Source of the DNA: Caldilineales bacterium
GTDB lineage: Bacteria > Chloroflexota > Anaerolineae > J102
Assembly (NCBI GenBank): GCA_019695115.1
Contig: JAIBAP010000026.1
Span: 1 to 64,000 of the forward strand
Length of the DNA: 64,000 nucleotides
Direction of reading: 5' to 3'
Positions within the stretch are counted from its first letter, which is position 1; each line of letters starts with the position of its first letter. Below are positions 39,301-48,748 of the stretch, piece after piece. Position numbers and translations under genes: made by a program. Below the pieces are notes generated by a model. It saw nothing but the letters and a program-made list of their open reading frames with translations. It was not told the DNA's origin and ran no database searches.

Positions 39301-42300
39301 TATTGAACGCGGCCGCTGCTGACGCCGTGGAGGATGAGGCCGTAGTTGCCGGCCCCGCCCTGCACCCAGTCCGCCACCAGTGATGTGACCGGAATCGTCA
39401 CTGGGCCGGTGGCCGCGAGGTTGGCGCTGGCGTAGATCGTGGCTGCCCGGTCGGCGGGGACGGCCCCCGCGCCGGCCTGCGCCCAGGCCGTGTTCTCGCT
39501 GGCCTGCACCCAGGTCAGGCCCAGTTCCGTCCAGCTGCGATTGAGGCGCTGTACGTCCAGGCGCAAAGGCAGGGTGTTGCTGCGGCCCTGCACGGCCAGA
39601 TGGAGGTTGGCTTCGAGCACCTGGGCGTTGGCGGGTAGTTGCTCCAGCGGGAAGGCCAGGAAGGCTTCCATCACATTCTCGGAGCGGACGCTCAGGAGGT
39701 CGGCGGCGCCGTAGTTGGTGGCTGGCGCCCACTGGCTGTAGTAGGCGTCGGCGTTGGCCGTCAACTGGATGGTGACCGGGGTGGGGGTGTTGGTGGGGGT
39801 GGGGGTGCGGGTGGCTGTGGGGGTGCGGGTGGGGGTGGCCGTGGGGGTGGCCGTGGGGCCGCGGGTGGGGGTGGGGGTGCGTGAGGGCGTGGGGGTGGGG
39901 GTGGGGCTGGGGCCGGGCGTGTTCGTGGCCAGGCTTTCCTGGAGCAGGAGAACGCCGAAGTTCTCGGCCCCGGCATAGGTGCTGCGCCCGCTCCAGATCA
40001 TGGCGCTGTCGCGGTCGCCGCCGTCGTCGTCGTCGTTCAGGCCCCAGTTGAAGCCCAGTTGCAGCCCCGGCGCCGGCTGCCGCCCGCCCCAGGTCGCGGC
40101 CGGCACGGCCATTTCCAGGTCGTAGCCGTCGCTACGTTCATGCACGGCCACGGTCACACGGTCGGTGGGCAGGGCGCGGTCATTGACCACGCCATCGCGA
40201 CGACCGGTGAATTGGTGGTCGCCGCCGCTGGCGCTGTCGCTCAGGCCGTCGAATTCGCCGTCGATGGCGATCTCGACGCTGTCGTCGTGCCAGAGGCCGG
40301 CGCTGTCGACCACCGCCTGCGCGTCACGCACCCGCGCGGCCACATAGAACCCGGCCTCGTCCCAGACGACCCACAGGTTGCCGCTGAGGTCGTCCGGCTG
40401 CGGGATGAGGCCGCTGAAGTGCGAGGCCGTGGTCAAGTCGAGCCGCACGGGGTTCTGCAACGACCACTCGCTCAGGTCGCCGTCGATAGTCGGGCTGCCG
40501 CGCCCGGCGCGGATCAGTTTGGGAGCGGGGGTGGCGGTGGGCGTGGGGGTGGCGGTGGCGTTGGGGTCGAAGGTGGGGGTGGGGGTGGGGGTGTTGGGGA
40601 CGAAGCCGGGGTTGATGTATTCGAGGACGAGCTGGGGTCGAAAGCTGAGGGTCTCGTATTCGGAGGAGGCCAGGTCGAACTGCACGCGCACGGTGCTGTA
40701 GCCATCCAGGAGCAGGCCCAGGTTGCTGCCGGGGTTCTGCAGCCAGCGCCGGACGGCGGCGGTGACATCGAGCGTGATCCAGCGGTTGGGCGTGTTGACG
40801 AATTTGAAGTCGTTGTAGGGCGAGGCGTAGTCGGACGCGCCCAGCCCTGGTTCGCTCCAGGGTGAGCCGGCGCGGGCCAGGGTGTAGGTGGTCTGGGTGG
40901 CGTCGAAGGTTCTGAGCAGGTCGAAGGCGCGCAGGTAGAGGCTGCCGCTGTTGCTGGAGCCGGTGGTGAAGACTTTGAGTGTGGCCCGGTCGAGTGTGGC
41001 CCCGGCCGGCAGACTGAGGCCATCGAAACGAATGAGGCCGCGCATGGCGTGCTCGGAGCGGATGGCCAGGAGGTTGCTGCTGCCGTAGTTGGCGGTGGGA
41101 TTCCAACTGCTGATGTAGGCGTCGCTGGCGCCGGTGTAGCCGTTTTCGCCCTGGCGGTAGGTGCGGGTGAGCCGGTAGGTGGGCGGTTCGGGCGTCCAGG
41201 CCGGGGTGGGGGTGGCGACGATGGCCGGGGTGGGCGAGGGGACGGGTGTGGCGGGCATGTCCAGCCGCTCGACCTGCACCATGTGGATGGTTTCGTCGCC
41301 GTCGTTGCGGGCAAAGAGGCTGAGATCCGAGCCAGGGTGGTCGCCGCCGCCGGGCTGGCGATTGGCGAAGCGGGCGTCGGTCAGGGTCCAGCTGGCTTTC
41401 AGCCACCGGCTGCTGTTGGTCTTGGTCACCGTCCCGGCCAGCTTGTTGGCGCTGCTCCAGGCGTCGTAGTAGACATCGAATTTGTCGGTTCCCTTGTCGT
41501 AGTAGGTGACGTTGATCCGCACGCGGCCGGTGGCGTCGTGGAGGAAGTCGTCTTCGATGTCGAAGTACATGAAGGGGTTGCCGGTGGCGCTATCGGTGCG
41601 GCGGGTGTAGCGGCCCTCGGCAGAGGTCGAGATGTTGAACAGGGCCACGGTGCGGCCGCCGGGGGCGGCGTCGTTCTGCACCATGAAGAAGTCGTAGTTG
41701 CCGCGCTGAGGGTACCAATCCCATTCGGTCTCGCGCATGGCCACCCAGGCCGATGGGCTGGTGGCGATCGTCTTGCCCAGGTGCTGCTGGGCGAAAGCCA
41801 GGATGGGGTGACGGTCGGTCTTTTCGACCAGCGCCTTCGAGAAGACGAAGTAATCGGCGTGTTTGTCCAGGCCAGAGAGCACACCCCAGGTGGTGTTGGT
41901 CAACCCGGTCATGTACTGTTCTTCGTACGATTCCCAGCCGATGGAGACATCTTGCCACCATTTGAACATGGGGTCGTATTGGCCGGAGCCGTAAAGCGAG
42001 TAGTTGGGGTTGTTGATGTTGGTGGCGTCGGAATCGGGGCGGAGGCCGTTGTGTTTGAGGCCAATGCCCAACGAGGCGGCATAGTCGGTCATCTGCCGGC
42101 GCTCGGTGACGTCCTTGAAGAAGGGCGAGTACATCAACATGATCTCGGTGCGAGGGAAGGCGGCGCGGTAGTCGTCCATAATCCGCCGCGCCGTCTGCAC
42201 CCAGGCCTGGCTGGTCAGCCCGGCTTTCTCCAGGCACTCGACGTGCATCGAATCGGACGGCTTGGTCTCGCCATATAGCCCCACACCGATTTCGACGAAT

Positions 42301-42878
42301 TCGAGGCGCGGGTCGCCGTCGAATCGCTGCCCAAAGGCGCGGATGAAGCGGCCGTAGGCATCCAGATACCTGGCATCCCAGTATTTGGGGATGACCCAGT
42401 TATCATCACACACCACCTTCAGGTCGGGGTATTGCTGGACGATATGGACGGGCGTGAGGTCGCCGCCGCAGCAGGTGGCGTTGTAGGTGGCCACACCGAT
42501 AGCGGCGGGTTTGTTGCTGGCGCTCATACGGCCCAGCCAGGCGTCCACATCGCTCCAATCGTATTGCTCCGGCCCCAACTCGATCTTGTTCCACTCGAAT
42601 TTGAAGTGTCCGCCCGTGATCGGGTTTGCCGTAGGATCGACGTTGCTGGAATCGTAGAAGACGTAGATGCCGGGCCGGGCGTCGGGGCCGACGGCGTCCG
42701 GCCCCGACGCTGCCGCCGATTGGCCATTTGCTTCCCCTGGTTGGGCCAACGCCTGCATGGCCCAGACCCAGCTGCCAAGCAGGACGAGTAAAGCAAGCAC
42801 CGCCGCCAGTCCAGGCGGGCGGCGGCGCTGTGAAAACGAAGTCGGCGCCGGAGCGCCGTGGGGCGAGGGTTCGAGCAT
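36342..42878 (-). CDS. 2178-aa secreted mosaic protein: GH-like barrel, five DNRLRE and two CBM9-like domains
   Basis: The start at 42878 follows GGAGGAG. It is chosen over upstream in-frame codons because it precedes a signal peptide ([20 protein letters not shown]). Residues about 65-420 resemble the barrel of the 1066-aa protein ([40 protein letters not shown]). Then come DNRLRE-type beta domains (five; each has 'W.P..NYG' followed by 'L.FD...LP', as in [20 protein letters not shown]) and two CBM9-like domains ([18 protein letters not shown]). All are joined by Thr-Pro linkers. It ends [10 protein letters not shown] without the FLPL tail. It probably binds or remodels extracellular glycan and is the first gene of its operon. 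Confidence 0.82.
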   Translation of the reverse strand: MLEPSPHGAPAPTSFSQRRRPPGLAAVLALLVLLGSWVWAMQALAQPGEANGQSAAASGPDAVGPDARPGIYVFYDSSNVDPTANPITGGHFKFEWNKIELGPEQYDWSDVDAWLGRMSASNKPAAIGVATYNATCCGGDLTPVHIVQQYPDLKVVCDDNWVIPKYWDARYLDAYGRFIRAFGQRFDGDPRLEFVEIGVGLYGETKPSDSMHVECLEKAGLTSQAWVQTARRIMDDYRAAFPRTEIMLMYSPFFKDVTERRQMTDYAASLGIGLKHNGLRPDSDATNINNPNYSLYGSGQYDPMFKWWQDVSIGWESYEEQYMTGLTNTTWGVLSGLDKHADYFVFSKALVEKTDRHPILAFAQQHLGKTIATSPSAWVAMRETEWDWYPQRGNYDFFMVQNDAAPGGRTVALFNISTSAEGRYTRRTDSATGNPFMYFDIEDDFLHDATGRVRINVTYYDKGTDKFDVYYDAWSSANKLAGTVTKTNSSRWLKASWTLTDARFANRQPGGGDHPGSDLSLFARNDGDETIHMVQVERLDMPATPVPSPTPAIVATPTPAWTPEPPTYRLTRTYRQGENGYTGASDAYISSWNPTANYGSSNLLAIRSEHAMRGLIRFDGLSLPAGATLDRATLKVFTTGSSNSGSLYLRAFDLLRTFDATQTTYTLARAGSPWSEPGLGASDYASPYNDFKFVNTPNRWITLDVTAAVRRWLQNPGSNLGLLLDGYSTVRVQFDLASSEYETLSFRPQLVLEYINPGFVPNTPTPTPTFDPNATATPTPTATPAPKLIRAGRGSPTIDGDLSEWSLQNPVRLDLTTASHFSGLIPQPDDLSGNLWVVWDEAGFYVAARVRDAQAVVDSAGLWHDDSVEIAIDGEFDGLSDSASGGDHQFTGRRDGVVNDRALPTDRVTVAVHERSDGYDLEMAVPAATWGGRQPAPGLQLGFNWGLNDDDDGGDRDSAMIWSGRSTYAGAENFGVLLLQESLATNTPGPSPTPTPTPSRTPTPTRGPTATPTATPTRTPTATRTPTPTNTPTPVTIQLTANADAYYSQWAPATNYGAADLLSVRSENVMEAFLAFPLEQLPANAQVLEANLHLAVQGRSNTLPLRLDVQRLNRSWTELGLTWVQASENTAWAQAGAGAVPADRAATIYASANLAATGPVTIPVTSLVADWVQGGAGNYGLILHGVSSGRVQYDIGSREQTDPAARPILAITYRGGGSPATPTPSATPTTASTTVTPTPTATRTPLAPTATPTRTPTVTPRPSATPSPTATPSATHTASPTVTPTLAGGVQSGEIILPAAADADINLWYPAENTGARSVMRVRGGGIMQSLLNFDLAPALPVRAVVDSALLQLWVVERSNINPLSATAYMLRRPWDETQVTHQRATLAAAWQTAGAFGSDDRDPARLATVALPEAGLVSWDVTQAAQRWATDPSAAFGLILTGDEGSYVHYGLASREHFDAGKQPRLVVLYHIPPTPTPSPTTTRTPTATPTRTPTRTPTATPTRTPTPTDTPANPGARLLDAAFGSATIDGDLGEWAGPSLQLDPTTAIRVSNPGAILGPADSSALVRARWDESYLYLAIDVRDDFLFNDSVDLWRDDSIEIGVDGEDDDLPGSPTGGDHQYTIRFDGAAADRSLPVSGNVRWAARATPGGYRIEIGIPPSQLGGQALAALRTIGIDFSLNDDDEGGDRDSYLIWASASTYNDAAHFGRLTLLAPPTPTPTPTPTDTASPTPTPTWTPRPTATPTATLTATLPAAGEATLLPSADAYLSAWYPDANYGASGVLLLRPQVSVVLLQFDLGPLPPGSTILDATLALATLSRTNSQALRANLYTLRRPWAERVATYYLADVGQNWAAPLAGGPGDRDFTPFAAADLPTSGWTTLDVTALARQWRAEPGQNFGLLIEGASGGAVQQSLAAREWTQSSQRPRLVVHYAPATPTPTLTPTPAETPTPTPTFTLTPTFTPTFTPTPTFTATPTFTPIPTATPTPTATATPTPANWRVLGNGVDTYIDSAFPNMNFGSAVILQAINPNAAHILLNFDLAALPPAAIVQQATLRLRLLDGPLPAPVTFDLYPLLRYWHPEVATWTKADAGAPWSQPGASGPDDRWPQPLTSSDPLTTGGYVSFDVTSLVQDWMIDPSTQRGMLIAARSDQAQSLNLASFHFSLADWRPRLELVLAQ

Positions 42879-43168
42879 CAGGCTCCTCCAGGACACGCAG
42901 CATCGCACGCGACGGGCCAAGAAAGGGCGGCGTCGCGGATGGTTGGCGTGGGTGGGAAATCGAGGGGAGATCAGCCCGACGCTGACGCAGGTCGATGCCA
43001 AAAGGCGGCCGCAGGCGCCGGGCAGGCGGTCGCCGGGGCGACCAAAAGCCATGACGCAGGGACGGGCCAAGTGTCGCGTGTCCTGGCCCGGCTGTCAAGC
43101 GCGCAAGCGCCCGTCGAGCAGTCGGAGCGCTCGCATCGCTCCGACCGCTTTGGTGGTATACTCACCCC
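42879..43168. other. divergent intergenic region between the 2178-aa gene and moeA
   Basis: 290 bp with no gene. It contains a GGTCGCC/GGCGACC hairpin near 43028-43043 and a 9-bp hairpin GTCGGAGCG/CGCTCCGAC at 43121-43145, which lies close to the moeA start and may be a REP element. Promoters for both genes should be here, but no clear -35/-10 pair stands out in this GC-rich DNA. Confidence 0.5.
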
Positions 43169-44407
43169 ATGCCCGAATTCTTCCGCGTCCTCACCCCCAC
43201 GGCCGCCTGGGGCCGGCTGGCCGAACACTATCGGCCCATATCCCGCCCCGAATCGGTCTCCACTTTCGACGCCCTCGACCGGGTGCTGGCGGTCGCTGTT
43301 TTTGCGCCCCATGATCTGCCCCAATTCGCCCGCAGCACCGTCGATGGCTATGCTGTGCGGGCGCAGGATGCGTTCGGGGCCTCGTCCAGCCTGCCGGCTT
43401 TTTTGGATGTGGTGGGCGAGGCGGACATGGGCCGGGCGGCAACGCAGGCGGTGGCGAGGGGTCAGGCCATCCTCGTCCACACCGGCGGCATGATCCCGCC
43501 CGGCGCCGATGCGGTGGTGATGATCGAGAACACGCAGAAGGCCGACGAGCGCAGTATCGAGGTGCTGGCCGCGCCGGCCGTGGGCGAGAATATCATCCAG
43601 GTGGGCGAGGATGTGGGCGAGGGTGAGATGATCCTGCCGGCCGGGCATCGTCTGCGCCCGCAAGATATTGGGGGATTGCTGGCGCTGGGGATCACGATGG
43701 CGTCGGTCGCCCGGCCCCCGCGTGTGGCCATCCTTTCCACCGGCGATGAGGTCATCCCGCCCGACCAGACGCCCGGCCCCGGCCAGGTGCGCGACATCAA
43801 TTCCTACACCCTGAAGGCGCTGACGCAGCGCGCCGGCGGCGAGCCGGTGCTCTTCGGCATCGTCCCCGACCAGCGGCCGGCGCTGCAAGCCGCCGTGCGC
43901 CAGGCGGTCGCGACCTGCGACATCGTCGTGCTCAGCGCCGGGTCATCGGTCAGTTACCGCGATATGAGCGTGGATGTGATTGCCGGCCTGGGCGAGCCGG
44001 GCATCCTGGCCCATGGCATCTCCATCCGCCCCGGCAAACCGACGATCGTGGCCGTGGCCGAGGGCAAGGCCGTGTTCGGGCTACCGGGCAATCCCGTCAG
44101 CGCCATGGTGCTGTTCGACCTGTTCGTGGCTCCGGCCATCCGCCTGGCCCTGGGCGCCGAACCGTTTTCGGGCTTCGAGCCGCAACTTCAGGCCCGGTTG
44201 GCCCGGCAGATCAGCAGCGCCGCCGGTCGCGAGGATCACATCCAGGTGCGGCTGGAGGAGCGGGAGGGCGAGTTGTGGGCCGTGCCCGTCTTCGGCAAAT
44301 CGAATTTGATCTACACCCTCGTGCGCGCGGACGGCGTGGTGCGGGTGCATCTCGACAGTTTGGGGGTGGAGCAGGGGGTGTGGGTGACGGCGACGCTGCA
44401 CGAATGA
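43169..44407 (+). CDS. moeA: molybdopterin molybdenumtransferase MoeA
   Basis: A 412-residue MoeA that inserts Mo (or W) into adenylylated molybdopterin. Signature segments: FARSTVDGYAVRAQDAF, HTGGMIPPGADAVVMIENTQ, GENIIQVGEDVGEGEMILPA, AILSTGDEVIPPD, VVLSAGSSVSYRDMSVDVI (the glycine-rich MPT loop with GSS), HGISIRPGKPTIVAV and GLPGNPVSAMVLFDLFVAP, followed by the C-terminal beta domain. Such a gene would supply cofactor to the formate dehydrogenase at 22.9 kb. It is divergent from the 2178-aa gene. A second, fused MoeA lies 1 kb downstream. Confidence 0.93.
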   Translation: MPEFFRVLTPTAAWGRLAEHYRPISRPESVSTFDALDRVLAVAVFAPHDLPQFARSTVDGYAVRAQDAFGASSSLPAFLDVVGEADMGRAATQAVARGQAILVHTGGMIPPGADAVVMIENTQKADERSIEVLAAPAVGENIIQVGEDVGEGEMILPAGHRLRPQDIGGLLALGITMASVARPPRVAILSTGDEVIPPDQTPGPGQVRDINSYTLKALTQRAGGEPVLFGIVPDQRPALQAAVRQAVATCDIVVLSAGSSVSYRDMSVDVIAGLGEPGILAHGISIRPGKPTIVAVAEGKAVFGLPGNPVSAMVLFDLFVAPAIRLALGAEPFSGFEPQLQARLARQISSAAGREDHIQVRLEEREGELWAVPVFGKSNLIYTLVRADGVVRVHLDSLGVEQGVWVTATLHE

Positions 44408-44443
44408 CAGCGAAACGACTCAACCACAAACGCACAGCCTTTC

Positions 44444-45244
44444 TCAAATCGGCAACTCAAACACAAACCCCGGCCCACCCAAATAGATGCCGCCGTCCAC
44501 ATTGACGCACTTTCCACCGGCATAGACAGATGGCGCCGTTATGGTTTCGGGCGCCTGGCCTGTGACCGTGCTGATCGGCGTATGGCCATGCACCAGCCAT
44601 CGCGCGCCAAACGTCGTCAGGAAACGGGTCAACACCGCGTCATTCTGCCCGGTAAAGGCATTGCGCGTGGCGAATGGCGTGAGCATGGCGCCCCAAGCGG
44701 CCGCATTGTTGGCGTGCAGAATCGTCTTGAAGCTGTGGTTGATGGCGTCCACCGTCTCGCCGTGACGCAAATAGAGCAGCGAATCGGCGTGTAGTAACAG
44801 CCAATCCTCCACCTTAGCCATGACGGCTAACTGCTTCAACCAGGCTATGTGCCGGGCCTCCAGCCTGCTCAGGTCGGATACTTGCCCGCCATTGCGCAAC
44901 CACTCCTCGCGAAACGTCACGCCCTCGCTGCCCATCAGCTGGTCGCCCATCTCATAGACCGCCAGCAACAGCAGATCATGATTGCCGAGCAGCACCGACA
45001 CATTTCCGCCTGCTGCGGCAGCCCGCTTCTGGAGGCCCATTACCAATTCGATCACGCCGATGCCATCGGGGCCTCGGTCGCAGAAATCGCCCAAGAACCA
45101 AAGGTGGGAGCCAGCCCCTTGCCAGCTCAGATCGGATCCGACCAGGCCGGCGTCAAACAACAATTTCGCCAGTCTGTCTCGGTAGCCGTGGATGTCGCCA
45201 ATGACGAAGGTAGGCGGATGAGAAATGATGGCAGCAGGTGGCAT
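44444..45244 (-). CDS. calcineurin-like metallophosphatase
   Basis: A 266-residue enzyme; the start at 45244 gives MPPAAIISHPPTFVIGDIHG. It has all the PPP/ApaH-type motifs: GDIHGY, GDFCDRG, LLGNHDLLLLAVYEMG and VHGHTPISTV, with a final GGKCVNVDGG strand. Enzymes of this group hydrolyse phosphoproteins or dinucleoside tetraphosphates with two metal ions. Which substrate applies is not clear. The gene lies convergent to moeA and divergent from the fused moeA, so it is not part of either. Confidence 0.88.
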   Translation of the reverse strand: MPPAAIISHPPTFVIGDIHGYRDRLAKLLFDAGLVGSDLSWQGAGSHLWFLGDFCDRGPDGIGVIELVMGLQKRAAAAGGNVSVLLGNHDLLLLAVYEMGDQLMGSEGVTFREEWLRNGGQVSDLSRLEARHIAWLKQLAVMAKVEDWLLLHADSLLYLRHGETVDAINHSFKTILHANNAAAWGAMLTPFATRNAFTGQNDAVLTRFLTTFGARWLVHGHTPISTVTGQAPETITAPSVYAGGKCVNVDGGIYLGGPGFVFELPI

Positions 45245-45436
45245 GGGATGAGGGCAAGGCAACAAGGGAGGGGAGGAGTTGACAGCAGGGTAGCACAGCC
45301 GCGATTGGGCGGACAAGGCTGCACAGCATCATCGGCGATGCACAGCATCACTGACAAGATGTCAAACCCTTTGCCTTTCACGCTGCGCTCTCCTATACTT
45401 CGCGCAAGAGAAATCGCCACCTGCCACCTCCCACCC
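45245..45436. promoter_or_regulatory. divergent promoter region, phosphatase / MoeA-fusion
   Basis: 192 bp between the divergent starts. It contains the direct repeat TGCACAGCATCA (45319 and 45339 region, about 20 bp apart) and, just before the plus-strand ATG, short GCCACCT heptamers (45418-45433). No clear promoter boxes were assigned. Confidence 0.4.
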
Positions 45437-47368
45437 ATGACCTACCTCCACGACATCCCCCTCGACCAAGCCCTCGCCGCCTGGCACGCCGCCCTGGAGG
45501 GCGTGGGCGCGCTGCGCCGTCTGCCGGCCGAATCCTTGCCCATCGCCGAAGCCAACGGCCGCGTGACGGCGGCGCCGGTGTGGGCGCGCATCTCGGTGCC
45601 GCATTACCATGCCGCGGCCATGGACGGCTACGCCGTCGCCGCCGCCGACACAGTCGGCGCCACCCTCACCCGCCCGCTGCGGCTGGCCGTGGCAGCACAG
45701 GCCCGCTATGTCGATACCGGCGACCCCCTGCCCCCCGGCGCCGACGCCGTCATCCCCATCGAAGAGGCGCAACGGCTGGAGTCGGCCGGCGGGGGCGAGA
45801 TCGAAATCCTGGCCGCGGTCACACCCTGGAAGAACGTGCGGCAGATGGGCGAGGACATCGTCGCCACCGAACTGGTCGTACCCGCCAACCATCGCCTGCG
45901 CCCGCAGGACTTGGGCGCCATCGCCGGCAGCGGCCACTCACACGTCCAGGTCTACCGCCACCCGCGCATCGCCATCCTGCCCACCGGCACCGAGCTGGTC
46001 GCCCCCGGCGTCGATCTCAAACCCGGCGACATCATCGAATTCAACAGCCTTGTCCTGGGGGCCATGGCCGCAGAATGGGGGGCGCGCGTCAGCCGCCTGC
46101 CCATCCTGGCCGACGATTACGCCGCCATCAAACGGGCGGTGCTGGCCGCGCTCGACGACCACGACATCGTCGCCGTCAATGCCGGCTCATCGTCCGGCTC
46201 CGAAGACTTCACCGCCCGCATCTTCGGCGAGATCGGCGAGGTCATCGTCCACGGCCTCGCCATCCGCCCCGGCCACCCGGCTGTGTTGGGGCATGGGCAT
46301 GGCAAGCCGCTGGTCGGCATCCCCGGCTACCCGGTCAGCGCCATGGTCGCCTTCGAATTGTTGGTCAAGCCGCTCATGCAGCGCTGGGTGGGGCAAGAGG
46401 CCGAGCCGCGGCCCACCGTGCGGGCGGCGCTGACGCGCAAGGTGCTCTCGCCCATGGGCCAGGACGAGTACATGCGGGTGACGCTGGGGCGGGTGGGCGA
46501 GCGGGTGGTGGCCACGCCGCTCTCGCGCGGGGCCGGGGTGATCATGTCGATGGTGCGGGCCGATGGCATGGCCCACATCCCGCGTTTTTCGGAGGGGCTG
46601 AACGCCGGGGACGAGGTGACGGTCGAGCTGCTGCGCCCGCCCGGCGTCATCGACCACACCATCGTCCACCTGGGCAGCCATGACCTCACCCTCGACCTGC
46701 TGGCCGACCAACTGCGCCGCCAGCGCCCCGACCGTTCGTTCAGCTCCGGCAATGTCGGTTCGCTCAGCGGTCTGCTGGCCCTGCGCCGGGGCGAGGCCCA
46801 TCTGGCCGGGTCGCACCTGCTGGACGAGGAAACCGGCGAGTACAATCTCAGCTACATCCGCCGCTATCTGGCCGATGTCCCGGTCGTCGTCCTCGCTTTT
46901 GTGGGCCGCACGCAGGGGCTGATCACCCCGCGCGGCAATCCCAAGCGTCTGCACGACCTCGGCGATCTCGCTCGCCCGGACGTGGTCTTCAGCAACCGGC
47001 AGCGCGGCGCGGGGACGCGGGTGCTGCTGGATTACAGGCTGGCGCAGGCCGGCATCGACCCCGCCGCCATCCAGGGCTACGAGCGGGTGGAGTTCACCCA
47101 TCTGGCTGTGGCTGCGGCTGTGCAGAGTGGCGCCGCCGATTGCGGGCTGGGCATCCTGGCGGCGGCGCGCGCCCTCGGCCTCGACTTCATCCCCCTGTTC
47201 GAAGAGCAATACCAGTTGATCATCCCCCGCCAGCACTACGAAAGCGAATTGTTGGCCCCCCTGCTCGACATCATCCGCGGCCCCGGTTTTCGCAGCGCCG
47301 TGGCGGCGTTAGGCGGTTATGATGTGGGGAGGATGGGAGAGGTTGTCATCGATGCGACGCACTCGTGA
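45437..47368 (+). CDS. MoeA fused to a periplasmic-binding-like domain
   Basis: A 643-residue protein. Residues 1-410 are MoeA (HYHAAAMDGYAVAAAD, GDPLPPGADAVIPIEEAQ, VRQMGEDIVATELVVPAN, AILPTGTELVAPG, VAVNAGSSSGSEDFTARIFG, GHPAVLGHGHGKPLVGIPGY, PVSAMVAFELLVKP). Residues 420-643 form a type-2 periplasmic-binding-like domain (HLGSHDLTLDLLADQLRRQR, SNRQRGAGTRVLLDYRLAQA, VAAAVQSGAADCGLGILAAA), the PF12727-type domain also found fused to ModE-like regulators. It may sense or hold molybdate/tungstate or a cofactor. Two MoeA copies often imply Mo and W versions. The C-terminus ATHS overlaps a GCGACGCAC palindrome. The start at 45437 ends a much longer open frame. Confidence 0.87.
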   Translation: MTYLHDIPLDQALAAWHAALEGVGALRRLPAESLPIAEANGRVTAAPVWARISVPHYHAAAMDGYAVAAADTVGATLTRPLRLAVAAQARYVDTGDPLPPGADAVIPIEEAQRLESAGGGEIEILAAVTPWKNVRQMGEDIVATELVVPANHRLRPQDLGAIAGSGHSHVQVYRHPRIAILPTGTELVAPGVDLKPGDIIEFNSLVLGAMAAEWGARVSRLPILADDYAAIKRAVLAALDDHDIVAVNAGSSSGSEDFTARIFGEIGEVIVHGLAIRPGHPAVLGHGHGKPLVGIPGYPVSAMVAFELLVKPLMQRWVGQEAEPRPTVRAALTRKVLSPMGQDEYMRVTLGRVGERVVATPLSRGAGVIMSMVRADGMAHIPRFSEGLNAGDEVTVELLRPPGVIDHTIVHLGSHDLTLDLLADQLRRQRPDRSFSSGNVGSLSGLLALRRGEAHLAGSHLLDEETGEYNLSYIRRYLADVPVVVLAFVGRTQGLITPRGNPKRLHDLGDLARPDVVFSNRQRGAGTRVLLDYRLAQAGIDPAAIQGYERVEFTHLAVAAAVQSGAADCGLGILAAARALGLDFIPLFEEQYQLIIPRQHYESELLAPLLDIIRGPGFRSAVAALGGYDVGRMGEVVIDATHS

Positions 47369-47378
47369 AGTGCGCCAC
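47353..47378. repeat. degenerate REP-like palindrome (GCGACGCACT)
   Basis: An imperfect version of the palindrome at 21551-21584 lies across the stop codon of the MoeA fusion gene. Half-sites GCGACGCACT and AGTGCGCCAC flank CGTGA. As in the glycosyltransferase at 3718, a coding end lies in this repeat family. Confidence 0.65.
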
Positions 47379-47454
47379 AGCTGTCTTCCAGAAAAGCACC
47401 ACTACGTTCTCATCTGCAAGCCCTGCCCCAAATTGAGTCTGTTCGTCGCTGTAC
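47369..47454 (-). pseudogene. possible toxin remnant downstream of the RHH antitoxin
   Basis: Read on the minus strand, this short stretch has an open frame encoding LYRLEYSDEQTQFGAGLADE then NVVVLFWKTAVAHF, entered without a start codon and ending at the palindrome. It resembles the end of a small beta-rich protein and could be the remains of the antitoxin's partner. The evidence is weak, and it may be chance. Confidence 0.3.
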
Positions 47455-47718
47455 TCAAGCCGGTAGAGCACCTTGAGCCTCTAGCGCTGCGATATGAGCC
47501 CACACTTCGTCATGAGTGTGCGTTGGCGCACCGGCTTTGATCCGGGCCAGGATGGCATCGCTTTCACGGATGTCTTCCAATTCTTCCAGCGACTCCTGGA
47601 TATAGTTCGCCATCGCCGCCCGTACCACATCCGAAATCGTCTCGCCACGCATGGCCGCAATCGCTCGCGCTTGTCTGCGCATCTCTGGAGAGATCTTGAT
47701 GACCAGGTTCACTGTCAT
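47455..47718 (-). CDS. ribbon-helix-helix antitoxin-like protein
   Basis: An 87-residue protein beginning MTVNLVIKISPEMRRQARAI, then AAMRGETISDVVRAAMANYI, the beta strand plus two helices of the RHH/CopG fold used by many antitoxins to bind their own promoter as dimers. The acidic C-terminal part (ESLEELEDIRESDAILARIK) is the usual toxin-wrapping segment. No intact toxin follows it on the minus strand; only a possible remnant lies at 47369-47454, so it appears orphaned. The PIN gene 180 bp upstream has its own antitoxin. Confidence 0.75.
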   Translation of the reverse strand: MTVNLVIKISPEMRRQARAIAAMRGETISDVVRAAMANYIQESLEELEDIRESDAILARIKAGAPTHTHDEVWAHIAALEAQGALPA

Positions 47719-47809
47719 GTGTCTGCACCTACCTGTAAAGATAGCTTGATGTAAAAGTCATGTCGCGCATCGTCGTCGCCTGTCAAAATCGTCTCGTCGC
47801 TTTGGTCTT

Positions 47810-47876
47810 CCTCACCCCGTCAACCCCGTCCCATCGATCTCCTCTGGTGCGGCTTTGCGGCCGGACGGCGCCCGCT
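47810..47876. repeat. 67-bp direct repeat, left copy
   Basis: Differs at one base from 48682-48748. The right copy is the 3' end of the small cysteine-containing gene after pyk, so this left copy is a duplicated gene end. The PIN/antitoxin pair lies between the two copies. Confidence 0.95.
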
Positions 47877-47897
47877 TGCCCGTGCCTTGCCCCTGTC

Positions 47898-48353
47898 TCA
47901 GCGCTTTCTTTCCCCAAGCCGTTCCAATAATTCCGCCGCCGTCAAACATGGCAGCAGATGGGTGATGGCCTGATAATGGCTGTCATAAGTAACGACAACT
48001 TCGCAGCCGTGGTGGAAGGCCGTTGCTGCGTGCGCCTGATCCGAAGCATCGCTCATGGGAAAGCGCCGATTCAGAACGATACGCTGCGCGCGGTTGAGAA
48101 GCGGCACGAGGAGCAGATCATGGCCCAGTATGTCATGGAATGCCAGGCGCGCGACCTGTGCGGCTTGGTCAGATGGAAAGTTGTCGTAACAGAAGACACA
48201 AAGCTCTTGAAGACCATACAAGGATATGGTTGCCTGTAGGTGACCATCATCGATGGCTTGGAACAGGCCCGCGACCTCAGCTATCCGATCGGGATCACCC
48301 TTTGCCCCGAACAGCGACAAGACGATGACCGACGTATCAAGATAGACCTTCAT
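47898..48353 (-). CDS. PIN-domain toxin (VapC-like)
   Basis: A 151-residue PIN protein. MKVYLDTSVIVLSLFG carries the first catalytic Asp, SLYGLQELCVFCYDNF the second acid, and FPMSDASDQAHAATAFHHGC then EVVVTYDSHYQAI the remaining acids. It would cleave RNA when free of antitoxin. The antitoxin gene upstream overlaps it by 4 bp (ATGA), the normal order for these modules. The whole module sits between 67-bp direct repeats, which suggests recent arrival or rearrangement. Confidence 0.82.
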   Translation of the reverse strand: MKVYLDTSVIVLSLFGAKGDPDRIAEVAGLFQAIDDGHLQATISLYGLQELCVFCYDNFPSDQAAQVARLAFHDILGHDLLLVPLLNRAQRIVLNRRFPMSDASDQAHAATAFHHGCEVVVTYDSHYQAITHLLPCLTAAELLERLGERKR

Positions 48354-48577
48354 GACAATACTGGCGATGCTGAGGGAGCGACATCAGAAAGCGCCGGAGC
48401 GCCGTGCCACAAGGTATCGGTCAGTACATCAGCCAGAAGCAGGGCCAACATCGTGACGCCCTGATCCTCCAGTAACGTGCGTGCATGGACCTTCGCTTTT
48501 TCCGTCGCCGCCAAAACGTCATCAGTTTGCATTAATGGCAAATAGTCAGCTAGTTGTTTCATGTCGTTCTTCTCCAT
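48350..48577 (-). CDS. antitoxin-like partner of the PIN protein
   Basis: A 75-residue acidic protein (or 70 residues from the second Met, at 48562). It reads MKQLADYLPLMQTDDVLAAT, then EKAKVHARTLLEDQGVTMLA, mostly helical, with no clear RHH or AbrB motif. I infer antitoxin function from position: it is directly upstream of the PIN gene and overlaps it by 4 bp. The low-complexity tail APALSDVAPSASPVLS may be disordered. Confidence 0.6.
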   Translation of the reverse strand: MEKNDMKQLADYLPLMQTDDVLAATEKAKVHARTLLEDQGVTMLALLLADVLTDTLWHGAPALSDVAPSASPVLS

Positions 48578-48681
48578 TGAGCCATCGAAACGCCAGCCAG
48601 GTCGCCAGCGCCCCTATTCTACCACATGAGATTTCCCGTTGCGACGTACCGGCAACCGCCGAAAGTGCGCCGCCTCCCCCG

Positions 48682-48748
48682 CCTCACCCCGTCAACCCCG
48701 TCCCATCGATCTCCTCTGGCGCGGCTTTGCGGCCGGACGGCGCCCGCT
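48682..48748. repeat. 67-bp direct repeat, right copy
   Basis: Encodes the last residues (APSGRKAAPEEIDGTGLTG) of the small gene at 48684-48932 and continues past its stop. It matches the left copy at 47810-47876 at 66 of 67 positions, 872 bp apart. Confidence 0.95.
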
